Program-made: the position numbers and the translations under genes
The notes under the pieces: model-generated
Database searches by the model: none
What the model saw: only the letters and a program-made list of their open reading frames with translations
What the model was told of the DNA's origin: nothing
Source: Chloroflexi bacterium UBA5177
GTDB lineage: Bacteria; Chloroflexota; UBA5177
Length of the DNA stretch: 10,872 nt
Direction of reading: 5' to 3'
Assembly (NCBI GenBank): GCA_002413265.1
Contig: DHWR01000265.1
Coordinates: 416 to 11,287 of the forward strand
Shown: positions 1-7,292 of the stretch, piece by piece
Position numbering within the stretch: position 1 is the stretch's first letter
Layout of the letters: every line of letters starts with the position of its first letter

Positions 1-461
1 CCCCCTTTGACGAAACCCTTGACGCCCTTGAGGATTGGGACCTCTGGCTCCGCCTCGCCTTGCGTGGAAGAGTCTTTCGCTGCCACGCGGAGTGCGTCGC
101 CATCTACCGCAGGCACGCGGAGAATACCGACATCGTGGCGCCTCACCGCCTCGTGCGTGCCTCCGTGATTATCTGTACAAAGGTGGTCGCGCAAGATCTC
201 GACGGCGCACTTCCGCCGCGAATGAGGCAGAATTTTCGCCTGAGCCACCTCGATGCCATCCTCCTGTCTGGGTCACCCCGAACCATCTGGAGGGCCCTCG
301 CAACCATCATCTGCCCGCGCGGGCAGGTATCGGCGTACGGCCTGCGCCGACTTCCACTCCAACTCGCGGCGCTTGTTCCCCGCATGGCGCAGGTAGCAGT
401 TCGAGTCGTGCGCGCCCGACTCAAGGCCGGCCGGAGCACAGTCTTCTTTCCACGTCAATGA
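1..461 (+). CDS. Glycosyltransferase family 2, C-terminal part (5' end outside window)
   Basis: The reading frame is open from the first complete codon at base 3 to a TGA at 459-461, so only about 152 C-terminal residues are visible. Near the start it reads FDETLDALEDWDLWLRLA, then a short hydrophobic stretch and a YRRH motif. The acidic EDWDLWLR block followed by G-x-(V/I)-F and Y-R-x-H is the typical end of the catalytic domain in GT-A family-2 glycosyltransferases, where the acidic ED precedes the acceptor-binding region. About 110 residues follow with no recognised domain. They are basic and amphipathic, and could associate with the membrane. Such enzymes transfer a sugar from a nucleotide-sugar donor onto a lipid-linked acceptor in the cytosol. 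The donor and acceptor cannot be inferred from this fragment. The next open frame begins 30 bases on, in the same frame. Confidence 0.85.
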   Translation, partial: PFDETLDALEDWDLWLRLALRGRVFRCHAECVAIYRRHAENTDIVAPHRLVRASVIICTKVVAQDLDGALPPRMRQNFRLSHLDAILLSGSPRTIWRALATIICPRGQVSAYGLRRLPLQLAALVPRMAQVAVRVVRARLKAGRSTVFFPRQ

Positions 462-491
462 CGCCTCTGGGACTCTTATCCACTTTCGCAA

Positions 492-902
492 TTGTCAATG
501 CTAGTCGAAATCCTGCTCTTTCTTGCCCTCCCCGTCGTCTCCTTACTTGATTGGGCCAGGTCACTTCCCATCCGGCTCGGCATACACACCCTCATCGCCG
601 CGTCGACTCTCAACGTATGGATACAAACCATAGCCACCAAAGGCTATCCGCTCCAGAAAATTTCGAACCCGCTGTTCGACTTTGCCTTACCCAACGTGAT
701 GCACGGAAACGTGGCTCTCAGCCTTGGCAGCGTGCTTCTGGCCCCGTTCGTCGGGATTTACTCCAAATGGACCCTGCTACCGTTGCTCCTCATAGTCGTG
801 CTCTGGACGTGGCTCTGCTTCCGTTCGACCTCAGCCTGGAAAGCGCCGCTTCTCCACAGAAAGACGGCGTCCGGCTCGCCCAAGATGCACGAGGCCAGAT
901 AA
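492..902 (+). CDS. Small polytopic membrane protein, possibly a C-terminal remnant of a larger one
   Basis: The frame codes for 136 residues from TTG at 492, or 134 from ATG at 498. Neither start has a convincing Shine-Dalgarno sequence. Hydrophobic stretches lie at about residues 3-19, 29-48, 72-90 and 93-110, followed by a hydrophilic tail of about 25 residues. A block at residues 59-100 has the pattern N-P-L-F-D-F..P....GN....LG....PF.GI.S.W.LLPLLL. From memory, this resembles the last membrane segments of much larger bacterial membrane proteins of about 500 residues. The protein opens almost at once in a membrane segment, as expected for a piece cut from such a protein. It shares its frame with the upstream glycosyltransferase, separated only by one TGA and ten open codons. 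It may be a real small gene, a remnant or a split fusion. I do not recognise a function. Confidence 0.55.
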   Translation: MSMLVEILLFLALPVVSLLDWARSLPIRLGIHTLIAASTLNVWIQTIATKGYPLQKISNPLFDFALPNVMHGNVALSLGSVLLAPFVGIYSKWTLLPLLLIVVLWTWLCFRSTSAWKAPLLHRKTASGSPKMHEAR

Positions 903-960
903 AGCAGTGCTACCCAGAAGGCTCCTCGTTGCCGGTATCAGACCCTCGGCCCTGGAACCC

Positions 961-2406
961 TTATCGGCCCTTCATGCCGAACACCCGACCTAGCGTACGC
1001 GCGATTACCACCACATTCAGTCCCAAGGACCGGTGCTTGATGTAATAGAGATCATGCCGCAGCACCTCGAGGTGTTCTTCAACGGTGGCCGCGTACCCAA
1101 ACCTAATCTGTTTCAGCCCCGTGAGGCCCGGGCGTACGGCCAATCGGAGTCGATAGAAGGGAACGCTTTGCGCCAGATCGTCGGTAAAGGATGGCCGCTC
1201 CGGCCTCGGGCCGACCAGGCTCATCTCACCCTTCAAGACACTCCAGAACTGCGGAAGCTCGTCCATATGCGTTCGGCGAAGAAAACGTCCTACGCGAGTC
1301 GCCCGGGTGTCGATCCGGGATGCCCACTGGGCAGTCCCGCATTCCGCATCCTGGCGCATCGATCGGAACTTCGCCAGGGTGAACGGTTTGCCGCTGCGTC
1401 CCAGCCGCTCCTGCCTATAGAAGATCGGCCTGCCGGAGTCCATGAGGATAGCCAACGAGATAAAGGGGAACAGCACCGCCGTGAGGAGGATGCCGACGAT
1501 CCCGCCCACCACGTCGAGCAGTCTCATGGCAAGATCTTCGATCGGGGAGGTGTAGGTGCGCGTGGGCAGGGAAGCCAGCCAGAAGTCGCCTGCATGCTCC
1601 ACCGCGACCTTCTCCGCAATGTCCTCATACGCCGAGCTGAAGTCCGCGACCTCGACTCCCTGCTCGACTGAGTGACTCAGGGCCAGGACCAATTCGTTAG
1701 GCAGGCTGAGACGTGGAGCGACGACGATTCTTTGGGCGCGTAGCTGGGAAGTCAGTCGCAGAAGATCGGCGGTGTTACCCAGGTGATGCGGATCGTCCAT
1801 GTCGGATGCCCCGACAAAGCCGAGCAGTCGGTAGTAGTTCTCCTGTCCAACCGCCACGCTGGCCAGTGCGTGAAACAGCGTGGCGTTTCCCACAACGATC
1901 AATCGAAGCGCGCTCGCCGGCCTGCGAAGGATCGTGACGTACAGCCGCCTCCATGCCAGCACTCCCAACGGTAGCGCTACTGCTGCGATGGCGAGAGACG
2001 GACGCGGATACGTCTTGAGAAACACGAATGTGGCGACCAGCGCCGCGCCCCACGAGGCGACCGCGACCGACAGAGTGACCCGGGCCGCTCGCCCAAACCA
2101 ATCGGCCACGCCAAGATCGTAGGCGCCCGCGAGCCAGGAAGCGGCCAGCCAAACGACCGTGCCACCGATCAGCCAATCCCAGGGCACCTGGGTGAAAGAG
2201 GTTGCGCGTGGATGCATCAGCGTCCACGCGACGTAGGCTCCCCACATGGTGGCGAACGCGATGAGCAGGTCAACACCCGCCAGAAGCCACTTCCGCTCCT
2301 GTATTCGCAGAAACGGGATCGATACTCGATTCACGTCGTACGCCGGAGGAGCCGTGACCTTAGCCTGACTGACATCCAGCTCAGTCAAGGTTCTGCTCCC
2401 CTCCAC
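961..2406 (-). CDS. Polyprenyl glycosylphosphotransferase (undecaprenyl-phosphate sugar-1-phosphate transferase, WbaP/WcaJ type)
   Basis: The 481-residue protein has the two-part structure of exopolysaccharide-initiating sugar transferases. The N-terminal half has four hydrophobic stretches (about 40-62, 78-95, 112-130, 138-153), then a Rossmann-like segment starting LIVVGNATLF (169-178). The C-terminal bacterial sugar-transferase domain begins with a membrane hairpin at 294-321. It carries PIFYRQERLGRSGKPF (327-342), KFRSM (346-350), the catalytic Asp-Glu pair in DELPQ (382-386), MSLVGPRPE (395-403) and RPGLTG (425-430). Members of the family move a hexose-1-phosphate from a UDP-sugar to undecaprenyl phosphate, the first step of a lipid-linked glycan. 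All key residues appear intact. The sugar cannot be told from sequence. GTG at 2406 is the most upstream start. TTG at 2388 has a better-placed GGAGGGG and may be the true start. The gene converges on the 492-902 gene and diverges from the 2590-3888 gene. Confidence 0.93.
   Translation of the reverse strand: MEGSRTLTELDVSQAKVTAPPAYDVNRVSIPFLRIQERKWLLAGVDLLIAFATMWGAYVAWTLMHPRATSFTQVPWDWLIGGTVVWLAASWLAGAYDLGVADWFGRAARVTLSVAVASWGAALVATFVFLKTYPRPSLAIAAVALPLGVLAWRRLYVTILRRPASALRLIVVGNATLFHALASVAVGQENYYRLLGFVGASDMDDPHHLGNTADLLRLTSQLRAQRIVVAPRLSLPNELVLALSHSVEQGVEVADFSSAYEDIAEKVAVEHAGDFWLASLPTRTYTSPIEDLAMRLLDVVGGIVGILLTAVLFPFISLAILMDSGRPIFYRQERLGRSGKPFTLAKFRSMRQDAECGTAQWASRIDTRATRVGRFLRRTHMDELPQFWSVLKGEMSLVGPRPERPSFTDDLAQSVPFYRLRLAVRPGLTGLKQIRFGYAATVEEHLEVLRHDLYYIKHRSLGLNVVVIARTLGRVFGMKGR
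2398..2404 (-). promoter_or_regulatory. Ribosome binding site favouring a TTG start at 2388 for the sugar transferase
   Basis: On the minus strand GGAGGGG lies nine bases before an in-frame TTG at 2388-2386. The GTG at 2406 has no purine-rich stretch at the right distance. If TTG is used, the protein loses six residues, which does not affect any domain. The match and spacing are seen directly; use of this start is inference. Confidence 0.4.
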
Positions 2407-2434
2407 CTCGGCAACCCGAGCATAGAAACCATGG

Positions 2435-2440
2435 ATTTAT
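2435..2440 (-). promoter_or_regulatory. Candidate -10 element for the minus-strand sugar transferase
   Basis: The divergent spacer 2407-2589 contains TATAAA on the minus strand, about 30 bases before the GTG at 2406. It is one of few AT-rich hexamers in this GC-rich spacer and is well placed for a short leader. I see no good -35 box 16-18 bases upstream, so this is a weak candidate. On the plus strand, a TATACC at 2561-2566 could play the same role for the 2590-3888 gene, also without a clear -35. Confidence 0.2.
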
Positions 2441-2589
2441 ACGTCACTGAGCATACTCCGACTTGAGTGCATTCACCATGGGTCGAACGAACCGTTGTTG
2501 GCTCCGAGTGAGTACTACAGTCTTGAGCGCCCTGCACGGTGCTTCGCCGAGTCGGAACGCTATACCCTCCGCGACGGTAGAATCCTGGG

Positions 2590-3888
2590 ATGGAAGAAAC
2601 GCTGCGCACGGATGGAGTCGCACGCACGCGAACGGAGCCTGCGGGCGACCTCTCACGGGACTCGGCGGTCAGCGCGCTGAGCTTTAAGCGCAAGCCCCTC
2701 GCTCCGGCCCTCGCAGCGCTCGGCTTCTACTCGCTATGGCTCTTCGGGATGTTTCTCACCGGCCATCGCGCCATGGACTTCGTAATGCCGGGCAGGGAGT
2801 TCATCACCCACAGCCACCGCAGCAGCGTCATCCAGTTCAAAACTGATCGCCGCTACGTTCGAAGTAAGCTCGGATCAGACGGCCAGTTCTTTTACTACAT
2901 AGCGGCAGATCCGGCAAACGCGCAGTACTACATCGACTGGCCGCTCTATCGATACCAGCGGCCGGTCTATCCCTTCACTGCCCGTCTGCTGGCTTTTGGG
3001 CAGGCAGCGTGGGTACCGTATACCCTTCTGCTCACCAACCTGCTGGCCGTGGCCCTTGGTACCTGGATACTCGGCAGTTTTCTTTTGCGGAGCGGGGTAT
3101 CTCCCTGGCTCGCGCTGATACTCGCCCTCGCCCCCGGTACCTTCTTGGCGTTGCAGCGTGATCTCACCGAGCCAGTCGACTATGCGTTGCTGTCTGCCGG
3201 CGTCTATCTTCTCTTTTACGGCGGACGTTGGCGGGTTGTCACATCGGCTCTGGTTTTCGCTCTCGCGGTACTTACCAGAGACAAGTCCGTGGCTTTCGCC
3301 GCCATCTTCGGGCTCTCCCTGCTGCTTCCGAGTCCTGCCGGGCAGCTGGCCCGCGGCTGGCTTGATGACATTCGCGGCAGGATTGGCCGTGCAGCCGTCT
3401 TTCTTGCGATCGCCCTCGTGCCAGCGCTCATAGCCACTCGAATCCTGCAGCGCTGGCTGTCCGTGGGAGACATTGCCCTCGGCTCTCAGGGCCAGAGCCT
3501 GGGTGGCTGGAGCTACATGCTCCACCATTTCTCCAGGTGGAGAGGGCCCTTGATCCTGGAGGCTGTGACCATCATGCTGCCTGGTGCGGTCTGCGCCGTG
3601 ATGGCTCTGCGAGCTCTGAAGCGTGGAGAGTGGCGGGTCGAAGTCGGCCTCTTGTTGGTAGTACTCGTGGGGTCGCTGGTAACCATCAACACCCTCTACT
3701 ATCAGGACTATTTCGGATTGATCAGAGTGAACGACGGCGTCATCTTCTCTGCGCTTCTCTGCGTTCCGATCTTTGATCGCGTCACGGGGGGAAGGCGGCG
3801 CTGGCTCTGGCTCGCATCGTCGTTGTGGCTGTCGGTAGTAGCGGTTTACCTGTTGACAGGAGCCATGTGGTTTCCGGCCCGGGCCTGA
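2590..3888 (+). CDS. Polytopic membrane protein, GT-C-like, uncharacterised
   Basis: The 432-residue protein has a hydrophilic N-terminus of about 36 residues, a first membrane segment at about 38-56, a long outward loop, then roughly eight further hydrophobic segments. The first large loop holds SDGQFFYY (96-103) and YRYQRPVYP (120-128). RDLTEP (190-195) and LTRDKS (228-233) follow between membrane segments. An acidic residue in the first loop and a long first loop are general traits of GT-C glycosyltransferases, which use polyprenyl-phosphate sugars. I recall similar DGQFYY and YRYQR blocks in unnamed bacterial membrane proteins but cannot give a reaction. The start at ATG 2590 is the first plausible one, with no strong ribosome binding site. 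Its neighbours are an initiating sugar transferase and a Gpi18-like mannosyltransferase, which supports a role in the same glycan. Glycosyltransferase function is inferred, not shown. Confidence 0.8.
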   Translation: MEETLRTDGVARTRTEPAGDLSRDSAVSALSFKRKPLAPALAALGFYSLWLFGMFLTGHRAMDFVMPGREFITHSHRSSVIQFKTDRRYVRSKLGSDGQFFYYIAADPANAQYYIDWPLYRYQRPVYPFTARLLAFGQAAWVPYTLLLTNLLAVALGTWILGSFLLRSGVSPWLALILALAPGTFLALQRDLTEPVDYALLSAGVYLLFYGGRWRVVTSALVFALAVLTRDKSVAFAAIFGLSLLLPSPAGQLARGWLDDIRGRIGRAAVFLAIALVPALIATRILQRWLSVGDIALGSQGQSLGGWSYMLHHFSRWRGPLILEAVTIMLPGAVCAVMALRALKRGEWRVEVGLLLVVLVGSLVTINTLYYQDYFGLIRVNDGVIFSALLCVPIFDRVTGGRRRWLWLASSLWLSVVAVYLLTGAMWFPARA

Positions 3889-3914
3889 GCCATCGTTCTA
3901 CCACCATGGGTTGT

Positions 3915-5117
3915 TTAGAAGACTGAGTACCCTCGCGTGAAGAGGACCGCAAAGATCACCAGGCCAAACAACGAGACGCAAAACAAGAGTGCCTGGCCCA
4001 ACCGGTTCTCCCACGAGCCCCACAGCGCCATTGCCGGGAAGAGGACGACCACGTAGCGCTCCATCGAAACCAGCCCGTGGGCCAGCGGCAACAGGACTCC
4101 CAGGATGACGTACACGCCGTATCCCCAGCCGAACTTGTGCCATACGGCGATGCCTGACGCGAGAAACAGAACCGCCGTGGCGGCGTCCACCCGATCCATT
4201 GGCTGAAGCGGCGTGCTGAACTGGCTGCGCAGCGTGTCGAGAACGGAGCCGTGCGCCGCCACCCAGCCCGGAGAGTGGGGGATTACTACCGCTCCGACGT
4301 GGCCAAAGCTCGTCCAGACGTATCCGATGTATGCAATGAGAGGAATCAGTGCAAGCAGCGACGACGCAGCCAACCGCGGCCGACGACGTTGCAGATAGAA
4401 CGCAGCCAGACCCACCACGAGTGCCAGCCCGACCGGTCGAGTGATCGTCGCGAAGGACGCCGCCAAAACGGCGAGCACTGGGCGGTCCATTTCGGCAAAG
4501 AGGAACGCGGCAACGGCCAGCAGGAGGAACACTGGCTCCGCGTACGGCGCCATCAGGAAGTAGCTGAACGGGAAGGCCGCAAAAAGGATGACAATACGCT
4601 TTGCGACAGCGGGCGTCCATCGAAGTAGTGCCCAGCGATACAGGGCGACGAAGGCGGCTACGCAGGCAGCATTTGCGACGAGCCAGGCTGCCAGCCAGGG
4701 GCTGCCGCCCGTCAACGGCCGCACAAGCCAGATGAGGGCAGGGTACACCGGCATGAAGTTGGTATTCGCTACATCGGCCGCGCCGAAATGGTAGCCATGC
4801 TGAACGACACTGACGTACCAGCGAGCGTCGAACCGGAACCACGGCGCCGACCAGTCACCGAGCTGCCGCAGAATGTCACCATGCGGAAGCGCAGATGCAT
4901 TGCCCGCGATGTTCGGACTGGACAAGGTGTTCGGCGCGAGTGCGGTGAGGACCAAGAGGCCCAGGTGGGTCAGGAAAAACACGAAGACGGGAAATGCGAC
5001 GAGATCTCGGGTGGACGGATCAGTCCGGCCCCCACTCGAGCCCCATTGCTGCGTCGAAATGGTGCCTCCGTGCCACACCTCATCGAATGCGCCAGTGGTT
5101 GATCTGGGCGTCGTCAT
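3915..5117 (-). CDS. Gpi18/PIG-V-like membrane mannosyltransferase (GT-C fold)
   Basis: The 400-residue protein has an N-terminal cytosolic part of about 38 residues and then eight to ten hydrophobic segments. Its motifs fit the PIG-V/Gpi18-like group (COG5542): WFRFDARWY (93-101) in the first outer loop, NFMPVYPALI (120-129), FPFSYFLMAPYAEPVF (182-197), TRPVG (226-230) and SMERYVVVLFPA (351-362). The loop Asp in RFDARWY and the YAE block are the conserved features expected at the active site. Eukaryotic members add the second mannose to GPI from dolichyl-phosphate-mannose. In bacteria the acceptor is usually unknown and a polyprenyl-phosphate sugar is the likely donor. The gene begins at ATG 5117, with GGGGAG almost touching the start, which is unusually close. 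It converges on the 2590-3888 gene with 26 bases between them, and diverges from the GT2 gene at 5282. Confidence 0.88.
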   Translation of the reverse strand: MTTPRSTTGAFDEVWHGGTISTQQWGSSGGRTDPSTRDLVAFPVFVFFLTHLGLLVLTALAPNTLSSPNIAGNASALPHGDILRQLGDWSAPWFRFDARWYVSVVQHGYHFGAADVANTNFMPVYPALIWLVRPLTGGSPWLAAWLVANAACVAAFVALYRWALLRWTPAVAKRIVILFAAFPFSYFLMAPYAEPVFLLLAVAAFLFAEMDRPVLAVLAASFATITRPVGLALVVGLAAFYLQRRRPRLAASSLLALIPLIAYIGYVWTSFGHVGAVVIPHSPGWVAAHGSVLDTLRSQFSTPLQPMDRVDAATAVLFLASGIAVWHKFGWGYGVYVILGVLLPLAHGLVSMERYVVVLFPAMALWGSWENRLGQALLFCVSLFGLVIFAVLFTRGYSVF

Positions 5118-5260
5118 TCTCCCCGGAACGCGAGTTCTCGCCGCCTTTGAGCAGGAGCCGGCTATGGCGTCGCAATGCGCATAATCTTACAAACTTCGCA
5201 GATCGACTATTCTCGATGGCCGAAACGTGCTTGAGCTGCGACCACTCGGCCGCTGAGACG

Positions 5261-5269
5261 GGAGGGGGG
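5261..5269 (+). promoter_or_regulatory. Purine-rich ribosome binding site supporting the ATG at 5282
   Basis: GGAGGGGGG lies 12 bases before ATG 5282, slightly far but the only strong match in the leader. The in-frame ATG at 5216 has no such sequence before it, so 5282 is preferred. At 5282 the protein begins directly at the family's first beta strand. Confidence 0.45.
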
Positions 5270-5281
5270 ACCACGTCCACC

Positions 5282-5998
5282 ATGAAGTTGTCGATCGTCA
5301 TTCCCGCCTACAACGAGGAGACCTCGTTGCTCAAAGTCATTGCCGCGGTAGAGGCGGTCGATCTAGAGGCGGCACTCGGAGTACCGATGGGCAAGGAAAT
5401 TCTCGTGGTGGACGATGGCTCCAGCGACGGTACAGCCGAGATTCTGGCCCAAGAGTCAAAGCGCGGTCGCAGCTTTGTGCACCTGCGGCACGAGCAGAAC
5501 CGGGGCAAGGGCGCCGCAATCCGCACAGCCTTTGCCAAAGTCACGGGCGACATCGTCATCATCCAAGACGCAGACATGGAGTACGATCCGCAGGAGTTCG
5601 GCAGGCTCCTAGCGCCCATCGTCTCCGGTCGAGCAGACGTCGTCTATGGATCGCGTCTATCCGGTGGCCAGCCTCAGCGCGTGTACCTGTTCTGGCACCT
5701 GCTGGGAAATCGATTCCTTTCCCTTCTGATGAACGTGCTCTACAACTCCACTCTCACCGACATGGAAACAGGTTACAAAGTGTTCCGCCGCGAAGTCGTC
5801 GACAGCTTTCGGTTGCGGGAAAACGACTTTCGGATCGAGCCCGAAATGACGGCCCAGGTGCTCCGAAACCCTCAATGGCGAGTTTATGAGCTGCCCATCT
5901 CGTACTACGGGCGCACGTACGCCGAGGGCAAAAAGATTACATGGCGGGACGGCGTCAAGGCCTTAGGGACCATCATCCGCTGCCGCATCGGGCTTTGA
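5282..5998 (+). CDS. Dolichyl/polyprenyl-phosphate mannose (or glucose) synthase-like GT2
   Basis: The 238-residue protein is a compact GT-A enzyme with the marks of the DPM1-like family. It has IPAYNEE (7-13), VVDDGSSDGT (42-51), NRGKGAAIRTAF (73-84), the metal-binding QDADMEYDP (95-103), YGSR (122-125), TDMETGYKVFR (159-169), FRIEPEM (183-189) and GRTYAEGKKITWRDG (210-224). Family members transfer mannose or glucose from GDP-Man or UDP-Glc to a polyprenyl phosphate on the cytosolic face. The product is the donor for GT-C enzymes. There is no C-terminal membrane domain, so it is the short DPM1-like form. This fits its place between a Gpi18-like gene and two GT87 genes. I chose ATG 5282 because homology starts there and a purine run precedes it. 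An ATG at 5216 would add 22 residues containing a CxxC pair. Its stop lies six bases from the stop of the converging GT87 gene. The sugar remains open. Confidence 0.92.
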   Translation: MKLSIVIPAYNEETSLLKVIAAVEAVDLEAALGVPMGKEILVVDDGSSDGTAEILAQESKRGRSFVHLRHEQNRGKGAAIRTAFAKVTGDIVIIQDADMEYDPQEFGRLLAPIVSGRADVVYGSRLSGGQPQRVYLFWHLLGNRFLSLLMNVLYNSTLTDMETGYKVFRREVVDSFRLRENDFRIEPEMTAQVLRNPQWRVYELPISYYGRTYAEGKKITWRDGVKALGTIIRCRIGL

Positions 5999-6004
5999 CG
6001 GTGG

Positions 6005-7228
6005 CTAGGGGCCGGCGGGCGCGATCTGGGGAGCGAAGTATTTTGGAGATGTCGCGGCGCGCGCCAGCAGAATAGCGAGAACGATCAGGGTAAGCGACTG
6101 AAAGTCCGCATGACCTCTGTTTGTCGGGAAGAATAGGACCGAAAAGAGCAGAACGAATACCGCAGTGCCTGCCTCCCAATACGTGAAACGCCTGGCGTTG
6201 AGGCCCAAAATGGCCAGCAGTGGCGCTGCGAGTACGATCTCATAGTGAAAGTGCGTAAGCGGCACCGCGAGCAGCCAGACTACCCATAGCCAGCCACTTC
6301 GCAAAAGATCACCTCTCGGCTCGGCCCGTGTGTGGAACCACCACCAAATGGTGAGAAGCAAAGAAGCGGCGAGCGATGTGACCATCAGGGCTCGCTGCAC
6401 GGCGTCGGAAGCGGAGTAGACATAAAGGCCAGACAGCGACGCGACGTCCGGCTGGGCGCCGGCGTGGGAGGCCAGGCCTGCCAGTGAGTCGCGCCATCCT
6501 GAGATGCTCGAGGCACCGGTCGTACTCAAGGTCGCGAGGACCGCGAGTGCCGAGGCAGCCAAAAATCCGCCTACCCCTCGCTTCCAGTCCAAGACAATGA
6601 AGAGAAGGACGAGGGCCGCCAACGGCAGAGCGTATTGAGGCTTCAGCCACGCGACGGTAAGACACACGCCGGCGGCGAAGGGGTAGCGACGGGCAAGCAA
6701 AAATGCCAAGCAGATGCCCAGAAACACGACAGCATCGACGTTTCCGTAGTACGCGGCCAGCAGCGTCTGGGGCATTGCCATGAATGCGAAGAGCGGCAGC
6801 AATTTTGCAGTCCAGCCAAATGCGGCAAGCAATATAAGGAATCCGATGCCGCACAGAACGTACATGGAGGTCACCCAAATCCATGCCGCGGTCTGGAAGT
6901 TGGCCCGTGCCAGAGGGCCGATTAGCCAGTAAAGCAGCGGAGGGTTTCCGGCGCGGATGTATACCTCGTACTTCGGTCGGTGGAGTTGCTGCTGGCGCCA
7001 TATCCGGAGCTCCGCACGGTAGAGAGCCAGTCGATCGTACGGATTCTCCCCGTGCGAAAGCATTCGCGAAGCGGTGTAGAAGACCGCGAAATCTCCTCCG
7101 AGGCCGGTGTCCGAAGGCGCCTTCCCTAGTCGCGAGCCGACAAAGACCAGGAGCCATCCGGTGAGGAGCAGAAGCAGGATGCTGCTGACGACTCGGTGTC
7201 TGAGGCCACCAGGTGGTGGCTTCCCCAT
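6005..7228 (-). CDS. GT87/DUF2029 membrane mannosyltransferase-like protein, copy 2
   Basis: From ATG 7228 the protein has 407 residues with about nine to eleven hydrophobic segments. GGDFAVFYTASRMLSHGENPYD begins at residue 44 in the first outer loop and carries the conserved Asp expected of the GT87 active site. GNPPLLYW (94-101), PQTLLAAYYGNVDA (153-166), AWLKPQ (193-198) and THFHYE (325-330) follow. GT87 includes the mycobacterial PimE type, which moves mannose from polyprenyl-phosphate-mannose to a lipid acceptor outside the membrane. The whole length is paralogous to the adjacent 7293-8534 gene. The frame is open upstream to 7393, but that would overlap the neighbour. GAGGG five bases before ATG 7228 supports this start. 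GTG 7279, 13 bases after the neighbour's stop, is an alternative that would match the paralogue's N-terminal length. It lies last in the four-gene minus-strand run. Confidence 0.87.
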   Translation of the reverse strand: MGKPPPGGLRHRVVSSILLLLLTGWLLVFVGSRLGKAPSDTGLGGDFAVFYTASRMLSHGENPYDRLALYRAELRIWRQQQLHRPKYEVYIRAGNPPLLYWLIGPLARANFQTAAWIWVTSMYVLCGIGFLILLAAFGWTAKLLPLFAFMAMPQTLLAAYYGNVDAVVFLGICLAFLLARRYPFAAGVCLTVAWLKPQYALPLAALVLLFIVLDWKRGVGGFLAASALAVLATLSTTGASSISGWRDSLAGLASHAGAQPDVASLSGLYVYSASDAVQRALMVTSLAASLLLTIWWWFHTRAEPRGDLLRSGWLWVVWLLAVPLTHFHYEIVLAAPLLAILGLNARRFTYWEAGTAVFVLLFSVLFFPTNRGHADFQSLTLIVLAILLARAATSPKYFAPQIAPAGP

Positions 7229-7233
7229 TGGTG

Positions 7234-7238
7234 CCCTC
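7234..7238 (-). promoter_or_regulatory. Ribosome binding site for the ATG at 7228
   Basis: On the minus strand GAGGG is followed by five bases and then ATG 7228. This is a standard Shine-Dalgarno arrangement and is why I place the start of the second GT87 gene here rather than at GTG 7279. Confidence 0.5.
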
Positions 7239-7292
7239 AGCGCGCCGACAGTTTCTCGAGCGTCACCTGACTCCGTCACCTTAGAATGCTCG

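Noticed and set aside
903..960. Possible terminator between the converging 492-902 and 961-2406 genes
   Set aside because: Only a four-base GCCG/CGGC stem is present and no T-run follows on either strand.
1033..1671. 212-codon plus-strand frame opposite the sugar transferase
   Set aside because: It is the mirror of a highly conserved catalytic domain on the other strand and shows no family motif.
2875..3528. 217-codon minus-strand frame opposite the 2590-3888 membrane gene
   Set aside because: It is antisense to a membrane protein with clear hydrophobic periodicity, and its own translation is Gln/Gly/Glu-rich and lacks motifs.
3898..4842. Long 314-codon minus-strand frame inside the Gpi18-like gene
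   Set aside because: It lies out of frame on the same strand as a gene with clear family motifs. Its translation is Arg/Gly/Pro-rich with no membrane pattern, typical of a GC-rich shadow frame.
5130..5141. Short palindrome GCGAGTTCTCGC upstream of the Gpi18-like gene, considered as an operator
   Set aside because: Five-base arms in GC-rich DNA arise easily by chance, and there is no second copy or recognisable promoter beside it.
5216..5281. Upstream ATG that would add a 22-residue CxxC-containing extension to the DPM1-like GT2
   Set aside because: No ribosome binding site precedes it, the family begins at the strand right after ATG 5282, and the purine run at 5261-5269 supports 5282.
6309..7157. 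282-codon minus-strand frame inside the second GT87 gene
   Set aside because: It fully overlaps a motif-supported GT87 gene and codes for an Arg-rich sequence with no recognisable domain.
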